Below are positions 8,234 to 17,111 of a stretch of DNA of 64,000 nt, one piece after another. The position numbers and the translations under genes were made by a program. The DNA lies in assembly GCA_003215725.1 (NCBI GenBank), contig QCJX01000006.1, positions 1-64,000 on the forward strand, in the 5' to 3' direction. The notes under the pieces were generated by a model. The model made no database searches. It had not been told where the DNA came from and saw only the letters and a list, made by a program, of their open reading frames with translations. This DNA is from Prochlorococcus sp. AG-409-I11 (lineage in GTDB: Bacteria; Cyanobacteriota; Cyanobacteriia; PCC-6307; Cyanobiaceae). How positions within the stretch are numbered: the stretch's first letter is position 1; each line of letters begins with the position of its first letter.

Positions 8234-8446
8234 ATGAAACGCTTAAAAGTTTTCAGTTTCATTAGTGCTCAAAAGAGAAACATCGCTCCTATTCCACCCC
8301 CCCCCTTCAAGATTCCCAATACTGGTCCCACTCATCCTGTAGTTCAGTGCTTGAGAGGGAGTTATAGAAACCCCTCCACTTCTTTTCTGAATTGGCGTCA
8401 GTGGCAACTAGGGACACCAACAGATCGATTACCTGTTCTTGGTTAA
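8234..8446 (+). CDS. Small protein after the nuclease, containing a C9 tract
   Basis: 70 aa from the ATG at 8234, 2 bases after the nuclease stop. The N-terminus is basic (MKRLKVFSFISAQKR), followed by PIPPPPFKIPNTGP and a C-terminal part rich in W, R, P and T. The proline run is encoded partly by nine consecutive C at 8297-8305, unusual in an AT-rich genome and a place where slippage or a sequencing error could change the frame. A longer upstream start in the same frame (8135) would overlap the nuclease and is less likely. No family recognised. Confidence 0.4.
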   Translation: MKRLKVFSFISAQKRNIAPIPPPPFKIPNTGPTHPVVQCLRGSYRNPSTSFLNWRQWQLGTPTDRLPVLG

Positions 8447-8552
8447 AGGATTTGCCGTCATCTGATTTGAATATCACTTGTCTCTATTGCCCATATCCAA
8501 AACTTACTGGTTTCTGAAGATTCAGGACGTTTTATCTACCCTGTGGTGATAG

Positions 8553-8723
8553 TCAGTCACCTTTGTCATTAACGTCACCTGAGTAAGGTTGAGTTCCTAT
8601 CTCTGGTGGTGGATTATTACTGAAATCATCAACTAAAGCATCTGCTTCACTTTTGAATAATTTGGTGAACCATTGTTTAGTTGCAATGATTGCAGTCCAG
8701 ATTTTCTCTCTTTTTCTAGTCAT
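8553..8723 (-). CDS. Small 56-aa protein of unknown function
   Basis: ATG at 8723, stop at 8553-8555. A GAGAGGAA ribosome-binding site lies about 8 bases upstream on the minus strand. The peptide has a basic amphipathic N-terminal half (MTRKREKIWTAIIATKQWF) and an acidic, proline- and asparagine-rich C-terminal half (DDFSNNPPPEIG). There is no membrane helix. It faces the nuclease cassette, so the cassette ends near 8450-8550. I do not recognise the family. Confidence 0.5.
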   Translation of the reverse strand: MTRKREKIWTAIIATKQWFTKLFKSEADALVDDFSNNPPPEIGTQPYSGDVNDKGD

Positions 8724-8855
8724 AACTAATATTCCTCTCTTAATTAATTTCCATAATAAGACAGGTGTTTTCTCTCATGTTCTCTTAGTCCAGATTGATT
8801 AGGATTTAATTAGGAGTTAAAGCACGATTGGTCTAAAAAATAAGTGCTTGACTCA

Positions 8856-8883
8856 AAGGGGGTGACCGAAATCTCACCCCCTT
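8856..8883 (+). terminator. Strong GC-rich hairpin, probable terminator or attenuator
   Basis: A perfect 10-bp inverted repeat, AAGGGGGTGA (8856-8865) and TCACCCCCTT (8874-8883), with an 8-base loop, followed by CTTAAT. The stem is far richer in GC than its surroundings. It lies 62 bases before the 59-aa gene. It could end a short transcript starting upstream, act as an attenuator for that gene, or work in either direction. The U-tract is weak on the plus strand. Confidence 0.6.
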
Positions 8884-8945
8884 CTTAATGCCTTACTGAA
8901 ATCAAAAAAATCCTCTAAAAAGGAAGGGCAACAAAGTCCCAACCC

Positions 8946-9125
8946 ATGTCTCTAATCCCTCGGTGGGAATACATGACTGGTGACGCGAAGGCAATGACCA
9001 AGAGGGTTGTTCTTTCTGCATTAGTTCTTCTTCTTTCCCTTTGGATCATCAGAGCACTCATCCCTTGGGTAATAGTTGCTTTATTGGGTTACTGGGTCTT
9101 CAAGTGGTTATCGAAGGGCAGTTGA
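8946..9125 (+). CDS. Small 59-aa membrane protein
   Basis: The ATG at 8946 opens a 59-residue frame. The N-terminus is polar (MSLIPRWEYMTGDAKAMTKR) and is followed by about 33 hydrophobic residues that can form two short or one long membrane helix, ending in WVFKWLSKGS. Upstream GGAAGG (8922-8927) is a distant ribosome-binding candidate. The tryptophan-rich membrane edges look genuine. There is no chlorophyll-binding motif of the Hli type. It lies between the 8856 hairpin and the recombinase relic. Confidence 0.6.
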   Translation: MSLIPRWEYMTGDAKAMTKRVVLSALVLLLSLWIIRALIPWVIVALLGYWVFKWLSKGS

Positions 9126-9148
9126 GTTGGTTGGTGCCCTGAGGTTGC

Positions 9149-9411
9149 TTATACCTTGACCCGTCCTTTCGTTAACCAACCAGTAGAGCGAATGTTCTCC
9201 CTCGTTGTTTCTGCTGTTTGCTCTGATTGGATGTAATTCAAATAAGTGTCCTGTAACTGCTGAACACTTGTATGTCCATTAGCAGCAAAAGAACCAATCT
9301 GAGGTGGCACCCAAAGAGATTGATCGTCTTCAAGGGTTAATCGAAATGCTGTGTGCCTAATAGTTGTCCAAGGTTTCTGTCCCAGATCAAATTTCGGAGA
9401 ATCCCTTTAAA
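9149..9411 (-). pseudogene. Tyrosine recombinase (integrase) C-terminal relic
   Basis: On the minus strand an open frame from an in-frame TAA just above 9411 to a TAA at 9149-9151 encodes about 86 residues with no start codon at its head. It contains TTIRHTAFRLTLEDD, matching the RH box of phage-type integrases, and then FAANGHTSVQQLQDTYLNY, matching the block with the catalytic tyrosine. The N-terminal DNA-binding domain and first catalytic arginine are missing. Bases further upstream (to about 9480) continue the same frame beyond the stop but are not recognisably integrase. I read it as a decayed recombinase from an element that inserted near tRNA-Cys. Confidence 0.7.
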
Positions 9412-9735
9412 GGATTGATTTATCCGTTGTATCTTTCTTGAAACCGATAGGAAAAGCACGATAGATTACAAAAAGGTTTTTCGACCTGCTTGAAGTATCT
9501 TAAAAGTTGCCTAACAACACCACTATTAGGAGAAATTAATTTTGTTGTCAAAGTAAACCTCACAAATATGCAGTTTAATTCGTTAAAAAGCACTGAAAAG
9601 AATAAAGATCATTCCAGAGAATCCAACATTGTCCTCTATTTAATAAAATAGAGTTATATTTTGGACTTTATTAATTGAAGAGTTGAATAGGTTATCCCTC
9701 GCAAATAAATACGACTTTTGCTTATATTCTTTTGA
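9412..9735. other. Gene-poor spacer beside the integrase relic
   Basis: 324 bases of AT-rich sequence without an open frame I can support. It probably contains eroded upstream parts of the recombinase. I found no tRNA 3'-end duplication that would mark an attachment site. Confidence 0.5.
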
Positions 9736-9972
9736 CTAATTTCCGCCATTACAGAATCGCACCGATTCAGAGATGCTTTTATTAGTGCTTTGCTCTTTGA
9801 CACAGTCATTGAATAACCTCGCTTCATTCTTCAAAGGGCTCATTTTTAACGCAATTGCTACAAGCGCAAGCGCAGCTAAGCCTCTTGCACCAAGGCCTAC
9901 AGCACCAAATACATACCAAAGCAAACGTTTTTGTATTGAACATCTTTTGGATTTCTTCTTTTTGATACCCAT
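9736..9972 (-). CDS. Small membrane protein of unknown function
   Basis: 78 aa. A very basic N-terminus (MGIKKKKSKRCSIQKR) precedes one hydrophobic helix (about residues 18-43, alanine- and glycine-rich). A polar C-terminal domain follows with two cysteines (NDCVKEQ and RFCNGGN) that could form a disulfide. Positive-inside logic puts the N-terminus in the cytoplasm. It resembles small conserved membrane proteins of marine picocyanobacteria as I recall them, but I cannot name a family. Confidence 0.65.
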   Translation of the reverse strand: MGIKKKKSKRCSIQKRLLWYVFGAVGLGARGLAALALVAIALKMSPLKNEARLFNDCVKEQSTNKSISESVRFCNGGN

Positions 9973-10012
9973 GGGTTTTTATTCACTCATAATCAACATT
10001 ATTCAAAGTTGA

Positions 10013-10408
10013 TTACAAATGCCAATAAATTATGACAAAATAATACTAAGACTACAAAGTAGAGACAAGAGAAATCTAAATATAGTTTCTTGAGTTAAAT
10101 CTTATAAAAAGCCTCGAGCTACAATAAAGCCAAGCTATATAGCCTAGGAAAGGAATATATAGCAAGGATTTAAGTTCCCAAAGAATATTCAATTTTTAGA
10201 TTGAATCTAAACCACTAATTTACAATGAATAAATTCTCAATATATAGAATCCATAAAAACAATCTCTTAAATTTAAGGCAAAAATCTCCCTCAAGCAATC
10301 GTTCGACGTCTCCGTCTTAGAAAAAGTTTCCAAAGAAATTTTACATTGACGCTATAAGTAGGCTTAACTTGATGAAATTCCTAAGTAAAGTGAATTACTT
10401 TAAAAGAG
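10013..10408. other. AT-rich spacer, no gene seen
   Basis: 396 bases between two small genes. Only short interrupted frames occur. It must contain the promoter of the 145-aa gene starting at 10409; I see no convincing operator, repeat or RNA gene. Confidence 0.4.
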
Positions 10409-10846
10409 ATGTCTGTGGCAAAGCCAGTCGAATTCAGTGAGTTTTATAACCTTCTTAACAGAGTAAAAGAAGGCAATAGCAATTTAGAGCAAGAGTTAAA
10501 TGCAATGGTTGAAGAATACAAAAATAATGAGACAGCCGAAAGTGAATTGCATGAACTAGGGCAAGTTTTTATCTATGTTGGATTAATGGAGTTATACAAA
10601 TACACTGAGAGTGAAGATATAAATTTTATAGGTTGCATAGATAAAGAAGGGTGGGATGCTCTTGAAGAGAAAAACAAAGCAGAGCTTCCTCCTCACCTAG
10701 CAAATACCATGATCAGCTATGCAAAAAAGAACAACCTTTCAAAGGAAATAGCAAAGAAGTGGGATAAGCGCACAAGAGAAATAAATAAACATATTATGGG
10801 AATGGCAAGATATATAACAGAAGGAATAATTGATGTTATCGATTAA
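10409..10846 (+). CDS. Soluble 145-aa protein of unknown function
   Basis: Mostly helical and acidic in the first half (ELNAMVEEYKNNETAESELHE is one helix), more basic in the second (YAKKNNLSKEIAKKWDKR). No membrane segment or known catalytic motif. The middle carries one cysteine (IGCIDKEGW). AAAAGAG lies just before the ATG. Codon use is AT-rich like the host, unlike the nuclease cassette. No family recognised. It may be strain-specific accessory DNA. Confidence 0.65.
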   Translation: MSVAKPVEFSEFYNLLNRVKEGNSNLEQELNAMVEEYKNNETAESELHELGQVFIYVGLMELYKYTESEDINFIGCIDKEGWDALEEKNKAELPPHLANTMISYAKKNNLSKEIAKKWDKRTREINKHIMGMARYITEGIIDVID

Positions 10847-10951
10847 AAAAATAAAAACACCTTTTTGCACCATTTTTAACTAATAAGCAAGAAATACTAT
10901 CCTTAAACAAATAACCACTTGAAATTTCTTTAATCAAGAAATATAAGCTTT

Positions 10952-11128
10952 TTAATATTCATTATCTTGGACACACATCCCTTGACATCTAATTTGATTA
11001 GTATTTGTGCGTTTACAGTGTAAACAAAGTATTTTAGTATCTTCTAGTATATTTAAATCTACAGCTTCATTTTTTTCATGAATGCTTTTATCGACTGAAT
11101 GGTTGAATTTTTTCTTGGAAATAATCAT
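10952..11128 (-). CDS. Small 58-aa CxxC protein, putative zinc-binding
   Basis: ATG at 11128, stop at 10952-10954. The N-terminal half is lysine-rich and polar. The C-terminal half holds four cysteines in the order CLHC, then RC and GMC (pattern CxxC-x10-CxxxC), ending VQDNEY. This looks like a compact zinc ribbon or knuckle. I recall similar short proteins with a C-terminal GMCVxDNxY ending in marine picocyanobacteria, which supports it being a real gene, though I know no function. Confidence 0.6.
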   Translation of the reverse strand: MIISKKKFNHSVDKSIHEKNEAVDLNILEDTKILCLHCKRTNTNQIRCQGMCVQDNEY

Positions 11129-11323
11129 TTGAATAAAAAACTATGTAAAATCCAGCATGAAATAAATTAATTTATATTATACATAATATTACCTAAACAA
11201 TGTTTTCTTAAAGCATTCACGGAAAGCATTCTAATGCCTAGATAGGTAACTTAATTACCCACTTCAATTCACCTAAATTTAAATCCTTTTTGAAGATATA
11301 AAAGCTTTTAAGCACACTTGCTT

Positions 11324-11968
11324 TTACTTATCTGAACTGACTACAACTGGCATAGTATTGGATGAAGATGACTTTAAATTGACAATTTTCACAGGAGGTG
11401 GCTGTATAACTGGGGGGCTAGCTTCTTTTTCTTTTTCTTTTTCTTGAACTTTATCTTTTTCTTGTTCCTCTTGAGCACAAGCTTCTAAAGCTTCTCGCAG
11501 TAATGAGTCAAACGTTGCTCCAGGCAATCTATGCCGTGCAACTTCTAAAAACGTTCGAGGTAGTGATTCTGCAGCTGCATCTTTTAAAGCTGGGTTATTT
11601 CTTCGATGTTCTTGCTCATCCTCTATTGCTCGAATAAAGCGAAGAGTCACATCGCGTTTAGTTGAAGCTTTTATAAAAGTGTCATTATCTCCAAAATTAT
11701 TTCCAGAGTCACGCTCTAAATCAACTAGACGTCTTTCCAAGCTAAGAAGAACCTCTTCAGCTTCCTTGCCTATGTGCGCTAATTGTCCATCTGACAAATT
11801 AGGCAAGTCAGCTACATAAACCTTTCCATGATCTCTTAGCGTCAAGAAAGTTGGCCTAGGTCCTTGACGATTATTTGGATCTAGTGAATTCCCTAAAGGT
11901 CTTCTAGGAGGTACAGGTCCTGCAGAACTACGCCGACGCGTTAGCCGCTGGGGGTTTTCAAAAGGCAT
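11324..11968 (-). CDS. Hypothetical protein downstream of purM
   Basis: 214 aa. The first 45 residues are proline- and arginine-rich and probably disordered. A helical central region (about 55-165) contains LSDGQLAHIGKEAEEVL, an acidic-basic pattern and FLEVARHRLPGATFDSLL. The tail has a low-complexity KEKEKE run and prolines. No membrane segment. It is on the same strand as purM, 144 bases beyond its stop, so it may be expressed separately. No named family recognised. Confidence 0.65.
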   Translation of the reverse strand: MPFENPQRLTRRRSSAGPVPPRRPLGNSLDPNNRQGPRPTFLTLRDHGKVYVADLPNLSDGQLAHIGKEAEEVLLSLERRLVDLERDSGNNFGDNDTFIKASTKRDVTLRFIRAIEDEQEHRRNNPALKDAAAESLPRTFLEVARHRLPGATFDSLLREALEACAQEEQEKDKVQEKEKEKEASPPVIQPPPVKIVNLKSSSSNTMPVVVSSDK

Positions 11969-12112
11969 TGAGGTAAATAAAGATCTAGCGACTCAGCTTC
12001 CGAAACAATATTCGGCTTGCAGTAATTAAATATTACTAGTGTTAGTGAACGAATGTGTGGGTTCGACAATTCTCGTAGAACTCCGATGCAATCAGCTTCA
12101 ACTCAAGAGTTC

Positions 12113-13153
12113 TTAATCAGAAGGAAGTCCATAGATTTTTTGTGCATCACCGCTGGAAGATTGTTGTATATGACCAATAGGCCAGGCAGAAAAGCCATGC
12201 TGAGAACAAATCTCAAAAACTTGCAAAGAAGATTCTGGAGCAACTACAAGACAAAAACCAATCCCAAGATTAAAAGTGTTCCATAAATCAGCTTCAGGTA
12301 TTTGACCATTATCTTGTAGCCATCTAAAAAGTAATGGTATTTCCCACTTTTTAGGATCTACAAATGCATTAAAGCCTTTTGGTAAACACCTTGGAAGATT
12401 CTCAGGAAGGCCACCTCCGGTTATATGAGCCATACCATGAATTGAACAATGCCTATTAAGTAATTCTTGAACAAGAGGTACATAAAGAGCTGTTGGCTTT
12501 AATAATGCCTCTATCAATGGAGTTTGATTAGGTCCAAAGAAAGTGTTTTCATCAGCTTGTGCCAATTCGAGGACCTTACGAACGAGGCTAAAGCCATTGC
12601 TATGAACACCGTTGCTCGAGATTCCAATAACTAAATCATCAGAAGAAATTTTCTGGCCATCAATTAAATCTTCCTCTTCAACAACAGCTACGCAAAATCC
12701 AGCCAAGTCATATTGGCCTTTTGAGTAAAATCCAGGCATTTCAGCTGTTTCCCCTCCTAACAGGGCGCATTGACAAACTTTGCATGCCTCAGAAATTCCT
12801 TCTATCACACTCGTCATAGCCTCTGGTCCAAGTGAACCTGTTGCGATGTAATCAAGAAAAAACAATGGGTTAGCACCACTAGTTATTACATCGTTGACAC
12901 ACATGGCCACCAAATCAATACCGACTCCAAAATGCTTCTGATATTGCTGAGCCAATTCAAGTTTGGTTCCAACTCCGTCCGTTCCGGCAACCAACAAAGG
13001 GTTAGATATACCTTTGGGTAAACGAATTAATCCTCCAAAGCCACCTAAACCAGCTACAACTTCTGGACGATACGTTCCTTCTACACTCGAACGTATCCGA
13101 TTCACGAAATCCCTACCAGCTTCTACATCAACACCAGATGTCTTGTAATCCAT
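12113..13153 (-). CDS. purM: Phosphoribosylformylglycinamidine cyclo-ligase (AIR synthetase)
   Basis: 346 aa, normal length. PurM closes the imidazole ring of AIR with ATP in de novo purine synthesis. The N-terminal part shows [12 protein letters not shown] and GFGGLIRLP, the centre shows [12 protein letters not shown] and [18 protein letters not shown], and later [13 protein letters not shown]. All are family blocks, in the right order. ATG at 13153 gives the standard N-terminus. It is divergent from panC-cmk across a 134-base spacer that should hold both promoters. Confidence 0.97.
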   Translation of the reverse strand: MDYKTSGVDVEAGRDFVNRIRSSVEGTYRPEVVAGLGGFGGLIRLPKGISNPLLVAGTDGVGTKLELAQQYQKHFGVGIDLVAMCVNDVITSGANPLFFLDYIATGSLGPEAMTSVIEGISEACKVCQCALLGGETAEMPGFYSKGQYDLAGFCVAVVEEEDLIDGQKISSDDLVIGISSNGVHSNGFSLVRKVLELAQADENTFFGPNQTPLIEALLKPTALYVPLVQELLNRHCSIHGMAHITGGGLPENLPRCLPKGFNAFVDPKKWEIPLLFRWLQDNGQIPEADLWNTFNLGIGFCLVVAPESSLQVFEICSQHGFSAWPIGHIQQSSSGDAQKIYGLPSD

Positions 13154-13287
13154 AGTTTTGTTAGATCTTTCTTTGCTTATGACTGATCTTCCTGTGTAAT
13201 TTCATTCTTGACCAGTATGCATCAAATCCTATTAGGGAATAAAGCAACGACTTCAAAAAGCATTTTAAATTTTGGTATTACGTTGTG

Positions 13288-14832
13288 ATGAACTTCATCA
13301 TTCTCAAAACAGAAGCAGAGCTAAAAGCTTGGCTGAAAAAACAAACTACTCCGATCCATTTCGTCCCAACGATGGGAGGCCTTCATGAAGGCCATACAGA
13401 ATTAATCAAAACTGCAAAATGTTGCGATTCAAAAAATAAACCATCTGTATTGGTCAGTATTTTTATAAATCCACTGCAATTTGGGGAAAATGAAGATTTC
13501 GAGCAGTATCCACGTGATTTCAACCATGACTCTCAAGTAGCACTAGATGCAGGGGCCAATGCTGTATGGGTTCCAACAGCAGATCAAATCTATCCAGGAG
13601 GGTCAGAAAAAAACTTCCAAATACAAGCGCCATATTATTTAACATCAAAATTATGTGGTAGTTCTAGAAAAGGTCACTTTGACGGTGTAGCAACGGTCAT
13701 ACTCCGACTCCTCACACTTGTTAAACCACAGTTACTAATACTTGGAGAAAAGGACTGGCAACAATTAATAATTATACGTCAATTAATTACCGATCTAAAT
13801 CTTCCAACCAAAATCAAAAGTGTAGGCACTGTTAGAGAAAACGATGGGCTCCCATTTAGCTCACGAAATAGATACTTATCAGTGTCTGAGAGACTGAAGG
13901 CAAAGTCTTTACCAACCATATTATTTAAGACTGCTTTAAAGTTTAAAGAAGGTGAAAAAATAAATCTTCAGAAGATTGCTACATATTTAAGGAATAATGA
14001 CTTAAAAGTGGATTATCTAAAACATGTAGATCCATACTGCTTAAATGAAGTTGATAATGAGAAAGAGTTTTCCCTGCTAGCTTGCGCTGTACATTGTGGA
14101 AAGACTCGCTTAATAGATCACACGTTTCTAATGAGCCGAAAACCTATTATTGCAATTGATGGACCTGCAGGAGCGGGTAAAAGCACTGTAACTCGTGCTT
14201 TTGCTGAAAAGCTTGGATTGCTATATCTAGATACAGGCGCTATGTACAGAGCCGTCACATGGCTATTCCAAAAAGAAAATATCAACCTGAATAATCAAAA
14301 AGAGATCGAATCTATGCTTAATTTACTTGACCTAGATCTCAAATTAAATAGCAGTGGAAAGCAAAAAGTGATTGTCAATCAAACAGATGTTACAGATGCA
14401 ATACGTTCTCCAGAAGTTACATCGCAAGTTTCAATTGTTTCTGCAAATAGCTTAGTAAGAGAGAATTTAACAGCTCATCAAAAATTACTTGGAAAAGCTG
14501 GTGGATTAGTTGCTGAAGGAAGAGATATTGGAACTGCTGTATTTCCCGATGCAGAGCTCAAAGTTTTTCTCACCGCAAGTCCTCAAGAGAGAGCAAAACG
14601 GCGTTCTATAGATTTAAAAAGCAAAGGTTTTAACGTACCAGATTTAAAAGATCTAGAGTGCCAAATAAAAGAGCGCGATCAATTAGATATGAATAGAAAA
14701 ATCTCTCCATTATTAAAAGCAAAGGATTCAATAGAATTAATTACAGATGGAATGAATATTGAAGAAGTAGTAGCAACATTAATTGATATGTTCTATCTAA
14801 AAATCCCCAAAGAAATATGGCCTAACAAATAA
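13288..14832 (+). CDS. panC-cmk: Bifunctional pantothenate synthetase / cytidylate kinase
   Basis: 514 aa from the ATG at 13288; a GTG three bases earlier (13285) would add one residue. Residues 1 to about 280 are PanC, which joins pantoate and beta-alanine for coenzyme A: FVPTMGGLHEGH carries the HIGH-type nucleotide site and PFSSRNRYLS follows near 195. From about residue 288 a cytidylate kinase domain begins with IAIDGPAGAGKST (P loop), LYLDTGAMYRAVTW and VAEGRDIGTAVFPDA. The fusion is a known cyanobacterial arrangement. The 3' end overlaps the convergent phosphatase gene by 11 bases. Confidence 0.96.
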   Translation: MNFIILKTEAELKAWLKKQTTPIHFVPTMGGLHEGHTELIKTAKCCDSKNKPSVLVSIFINPLQFGENEDFEQYPRDFNHDSQVALDAGANAVWVPTADQIYPGGSEKNFQIQAPYYLTSKLCGSSRKGHFDGVATVILRLLTLVKPQLLILGEKDWQQLIIIRQLITDLNLPTKIKSVGTVRENDGLPFSSRNRYLSVSERLKAKSLPTILFKTALKFKEGEKINLQKIATYLRNNDLKVDYLKHVDPYCLNEVDNEKEFSLLACAVHCGKTRLIDHTFLMSRKPIIAIDGPAGAGKSTVTRAFAEKLGLLYLDTGAMYRAVTWLFQKENINLNNQKEIESMLNLLDLDLKLNSSGKQKVIVNQTDVTDAIRSPEVTSQVSIVSANSLVRENLTAHQKLLGKAGGLVAEGRDIGTAVFPDAELKVFLTASPQERAKRRSIDLKSKGFNVPDLKDLECQIKERDQLDMNRKISPLLKAKDSIELITDGMNIEEVVATLIDMFYLKIPKEIWPNK

Positions 14833-15301
14833 TTTCTGGACTAGCTAATAATCCATCAATAGCATCATCAAGCAAATCTAAAACATCTTCAAACCCTTTT
14901 TCACCTCCATAGTAAGGATCTGGCACTTCTATAATATTTGTTTTTCGAGCAAACTTTAACAAGGGCTGAATATTAGCTATTTTTTGTTGGCCAGCCTTGC
15001 TAGAAAGAGACTCTACAGTTGATAAGTTATCCTTATCCATAGTAAGTATAAAATCAAATTCATAAAAATCATGCAACGAAATTTGTCTTGCTAAACTTTT
15101 AATTTCTATGCCTCTTCTCAAAGCTGCTGCTCTCATCCTTGAATCCGCTTTATTGCCTACATGCCATGAACCCGTTCCAGCAGAGTCAACTTCATAATAA
15201 TCTTGTAATCCCTGCTCATAGATTTTATGCAAACAAACAGCCTCAGCAGCAGGAGATCGGCAAATATTTCCAAGGCAAACAAATAAAAGCTTCTTTTTCA
15301 T
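14822..15301 (-). CDS. Low-molecular-weight protein tyrosine phosphatase family protein
   Basis: 159 aa from the internal ATG at 15301. A frame extension to 15340 adds 13 residues (MKKYYKLLKFEFE) not expected in the family. The catalytic loop is CLGNICRS (C9, R15, CX5R). The general-acid region is DPYYGG near residue 128. The family dephosphorylates tyrosine or arginine residues, and in cyanobacteria substrates are unsettled. It is convergent with panC-cmk and overlaps its stop. Confidence 0.92.
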   Translation of the reverse strand: MKKKLLFVCLGNICRSPAAEAVCLHKIYEQGLQDYYEVDSAGTGSWHVGNKADSRMRAAALRRGIEIKSLARQISLHDFYEFDFILTMDKDNLSTVESLSSKAGQQKIANIQPLLKFARKTNIIEVPDPYYGGEKGFEDVLDLLDDAIDGLLASPEIIC

Positions 15302-15396
15302 TTCAAATTCAAACTTCAATAATTTATAGTACTTCTTCATTCAGAAAAGAATCAAATCAAAAGTTAAATTATATTTTCATTCAAAATGTTTAAACT

Positions 15397-16170
15397 TTAT
15401 AAAGAAAATAAAACCTCATTGATATAAGCTTCTGTCCATTTTCTGCCATAAAAACGAGTAAGCATATTTCTAGCAGGGTCCTTTTCCGCCCTATAGCTTA
15501 AGTAAGATTTTTGACCATCTAAAAGGATTTTCGAACGACTAGTTGAAATCTTGGTAGATTCATTAACTAAATCCAGGTAAAGATTAAAATAATCAATGTA
15601 TGCAGGCATTATTACCTTGTGAATAATTTGATCTGAATCTTTACCAAGAGGCAACTTTGTCCAAAGAAAGCCAGGGGAAAAGTAAGGCTCAGCCTCTTTT
15701 GGTATTGCTCCTCCTAAAGGAAGTAAGGATTGCCAGTGATCATGTAAAGGAATTAATCTTTCCCAAACTTTTTGCGTATGAGCCTCATCATTCTTTAAAA
15801 CTGGTTGTAAATCTAAAGCCAAAAGATGGCCCGAGGGAAGAGTGACAAGATCAGCTCCAAAAAAAGGAAGGTCAAAATCGTTAAAAGGAATTGCAACAAA
15901 GTTAAGAACAGATGCAGCAGAACCAGCTTCTAAACATACTGCTCTTATTTTTTTAAAGTGATTTGTACTACAACCCCAAGTACTAATTGCAACTTCAACA
16001 GGTTTTGATCTAGAGCCAGTAGTTACTTTTCTATCAAGAAAATCAGATGGAATAGAGAGTGCTTTTTTTTCAAATCTTGATAAGGATTGAATTGTATAGG
16101 TTAAAAATGGATCCCATCTCCAATTTGGTATGTCAACTGGGTCAATGCTTGTATTTCTAATTGAAGGCAT
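15397..16170 (-). CDS. pebB: Phycoerythrobilin:ferredoxin oxidoreductase PebB
   Basis: 257 aa. A member of the ferredoxin-dependent bilin reductase family. PebB reduces 15,16-dihydrobiliverdin to phycoerythrobilin. Visible segments are IPNWRWDPFLTYTIQSL near the N-terminus, ISTWGCSTNHFKKIRAVCLEAG, and FFGADLVTLPSGHLLALDLQP, characteristic of the PebB branch. It follows pebA on the same strand with a 16-base gap. Phycoerythrobilin serves phycoerythrin and, in organisms nearly lacking phycobilisomes, probably other bilin-binding roles. Confidence 0.93.
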   Translation of the reverse strand: MPSIRNTSIDPVDIPNWRWDPFLTYTIQSLSRFEKKALSIPSDFLDRKVTTGSRSKPVEVAISTWGCSTNHFKKIRAVCLEAGSAASVLNFVAIPFNDFDLPFFGADLVTLPSGHLLALDLQPVLKNDEAHTQKVWERLIPLHDHWQSLLPLGGAIPKEAEPYFSPGFLWTKLPLGKDSDQIIHKVIMPAYIDYFNLYLDLVNESTKISTSRSKILLDGQKSYLSYRAEKDPARNMLTRFYGRKWTEAYINEVLFSL

Positions 16171-16186
16171 ATATGAAAAAAATTAA

Positions 16187-16912
<726 letters not shown>

Positions 16913-17111
16913 TCAAGCAACTTTTCCCGGTAAAATATTTTACAATGCTAATAAAGGCATGAGTTTGATTCCTCTGATCAGAAACAAGATTAGATGAATA
17001 TATCGGAAACATCTTAGCGAGATTAATTATACAATTAAAAAAAGTAAAGCCTAACATCTGACTGAATTTATCTGCAGGTATATTGAATAATTAATGAATT
17101 TTACACTCTTA

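Noticed and set aside
9773-10012. 79-aa plus-strand ORF
   Set aside because: Antisense shadow of the 78-aa membrane protein gene, which has better features.
8400-11300. Attachment-site copy of the tRNA-Cys 3' end
   Set aside because: Looked for CCCAGTTCGAATCTGGG and shorter parts; found only unrelated short matches.
12053-12286. 77-aa plus-strand ORF at the end of purM
   Set aside because: Antisense to purM coding sequence and without family features.
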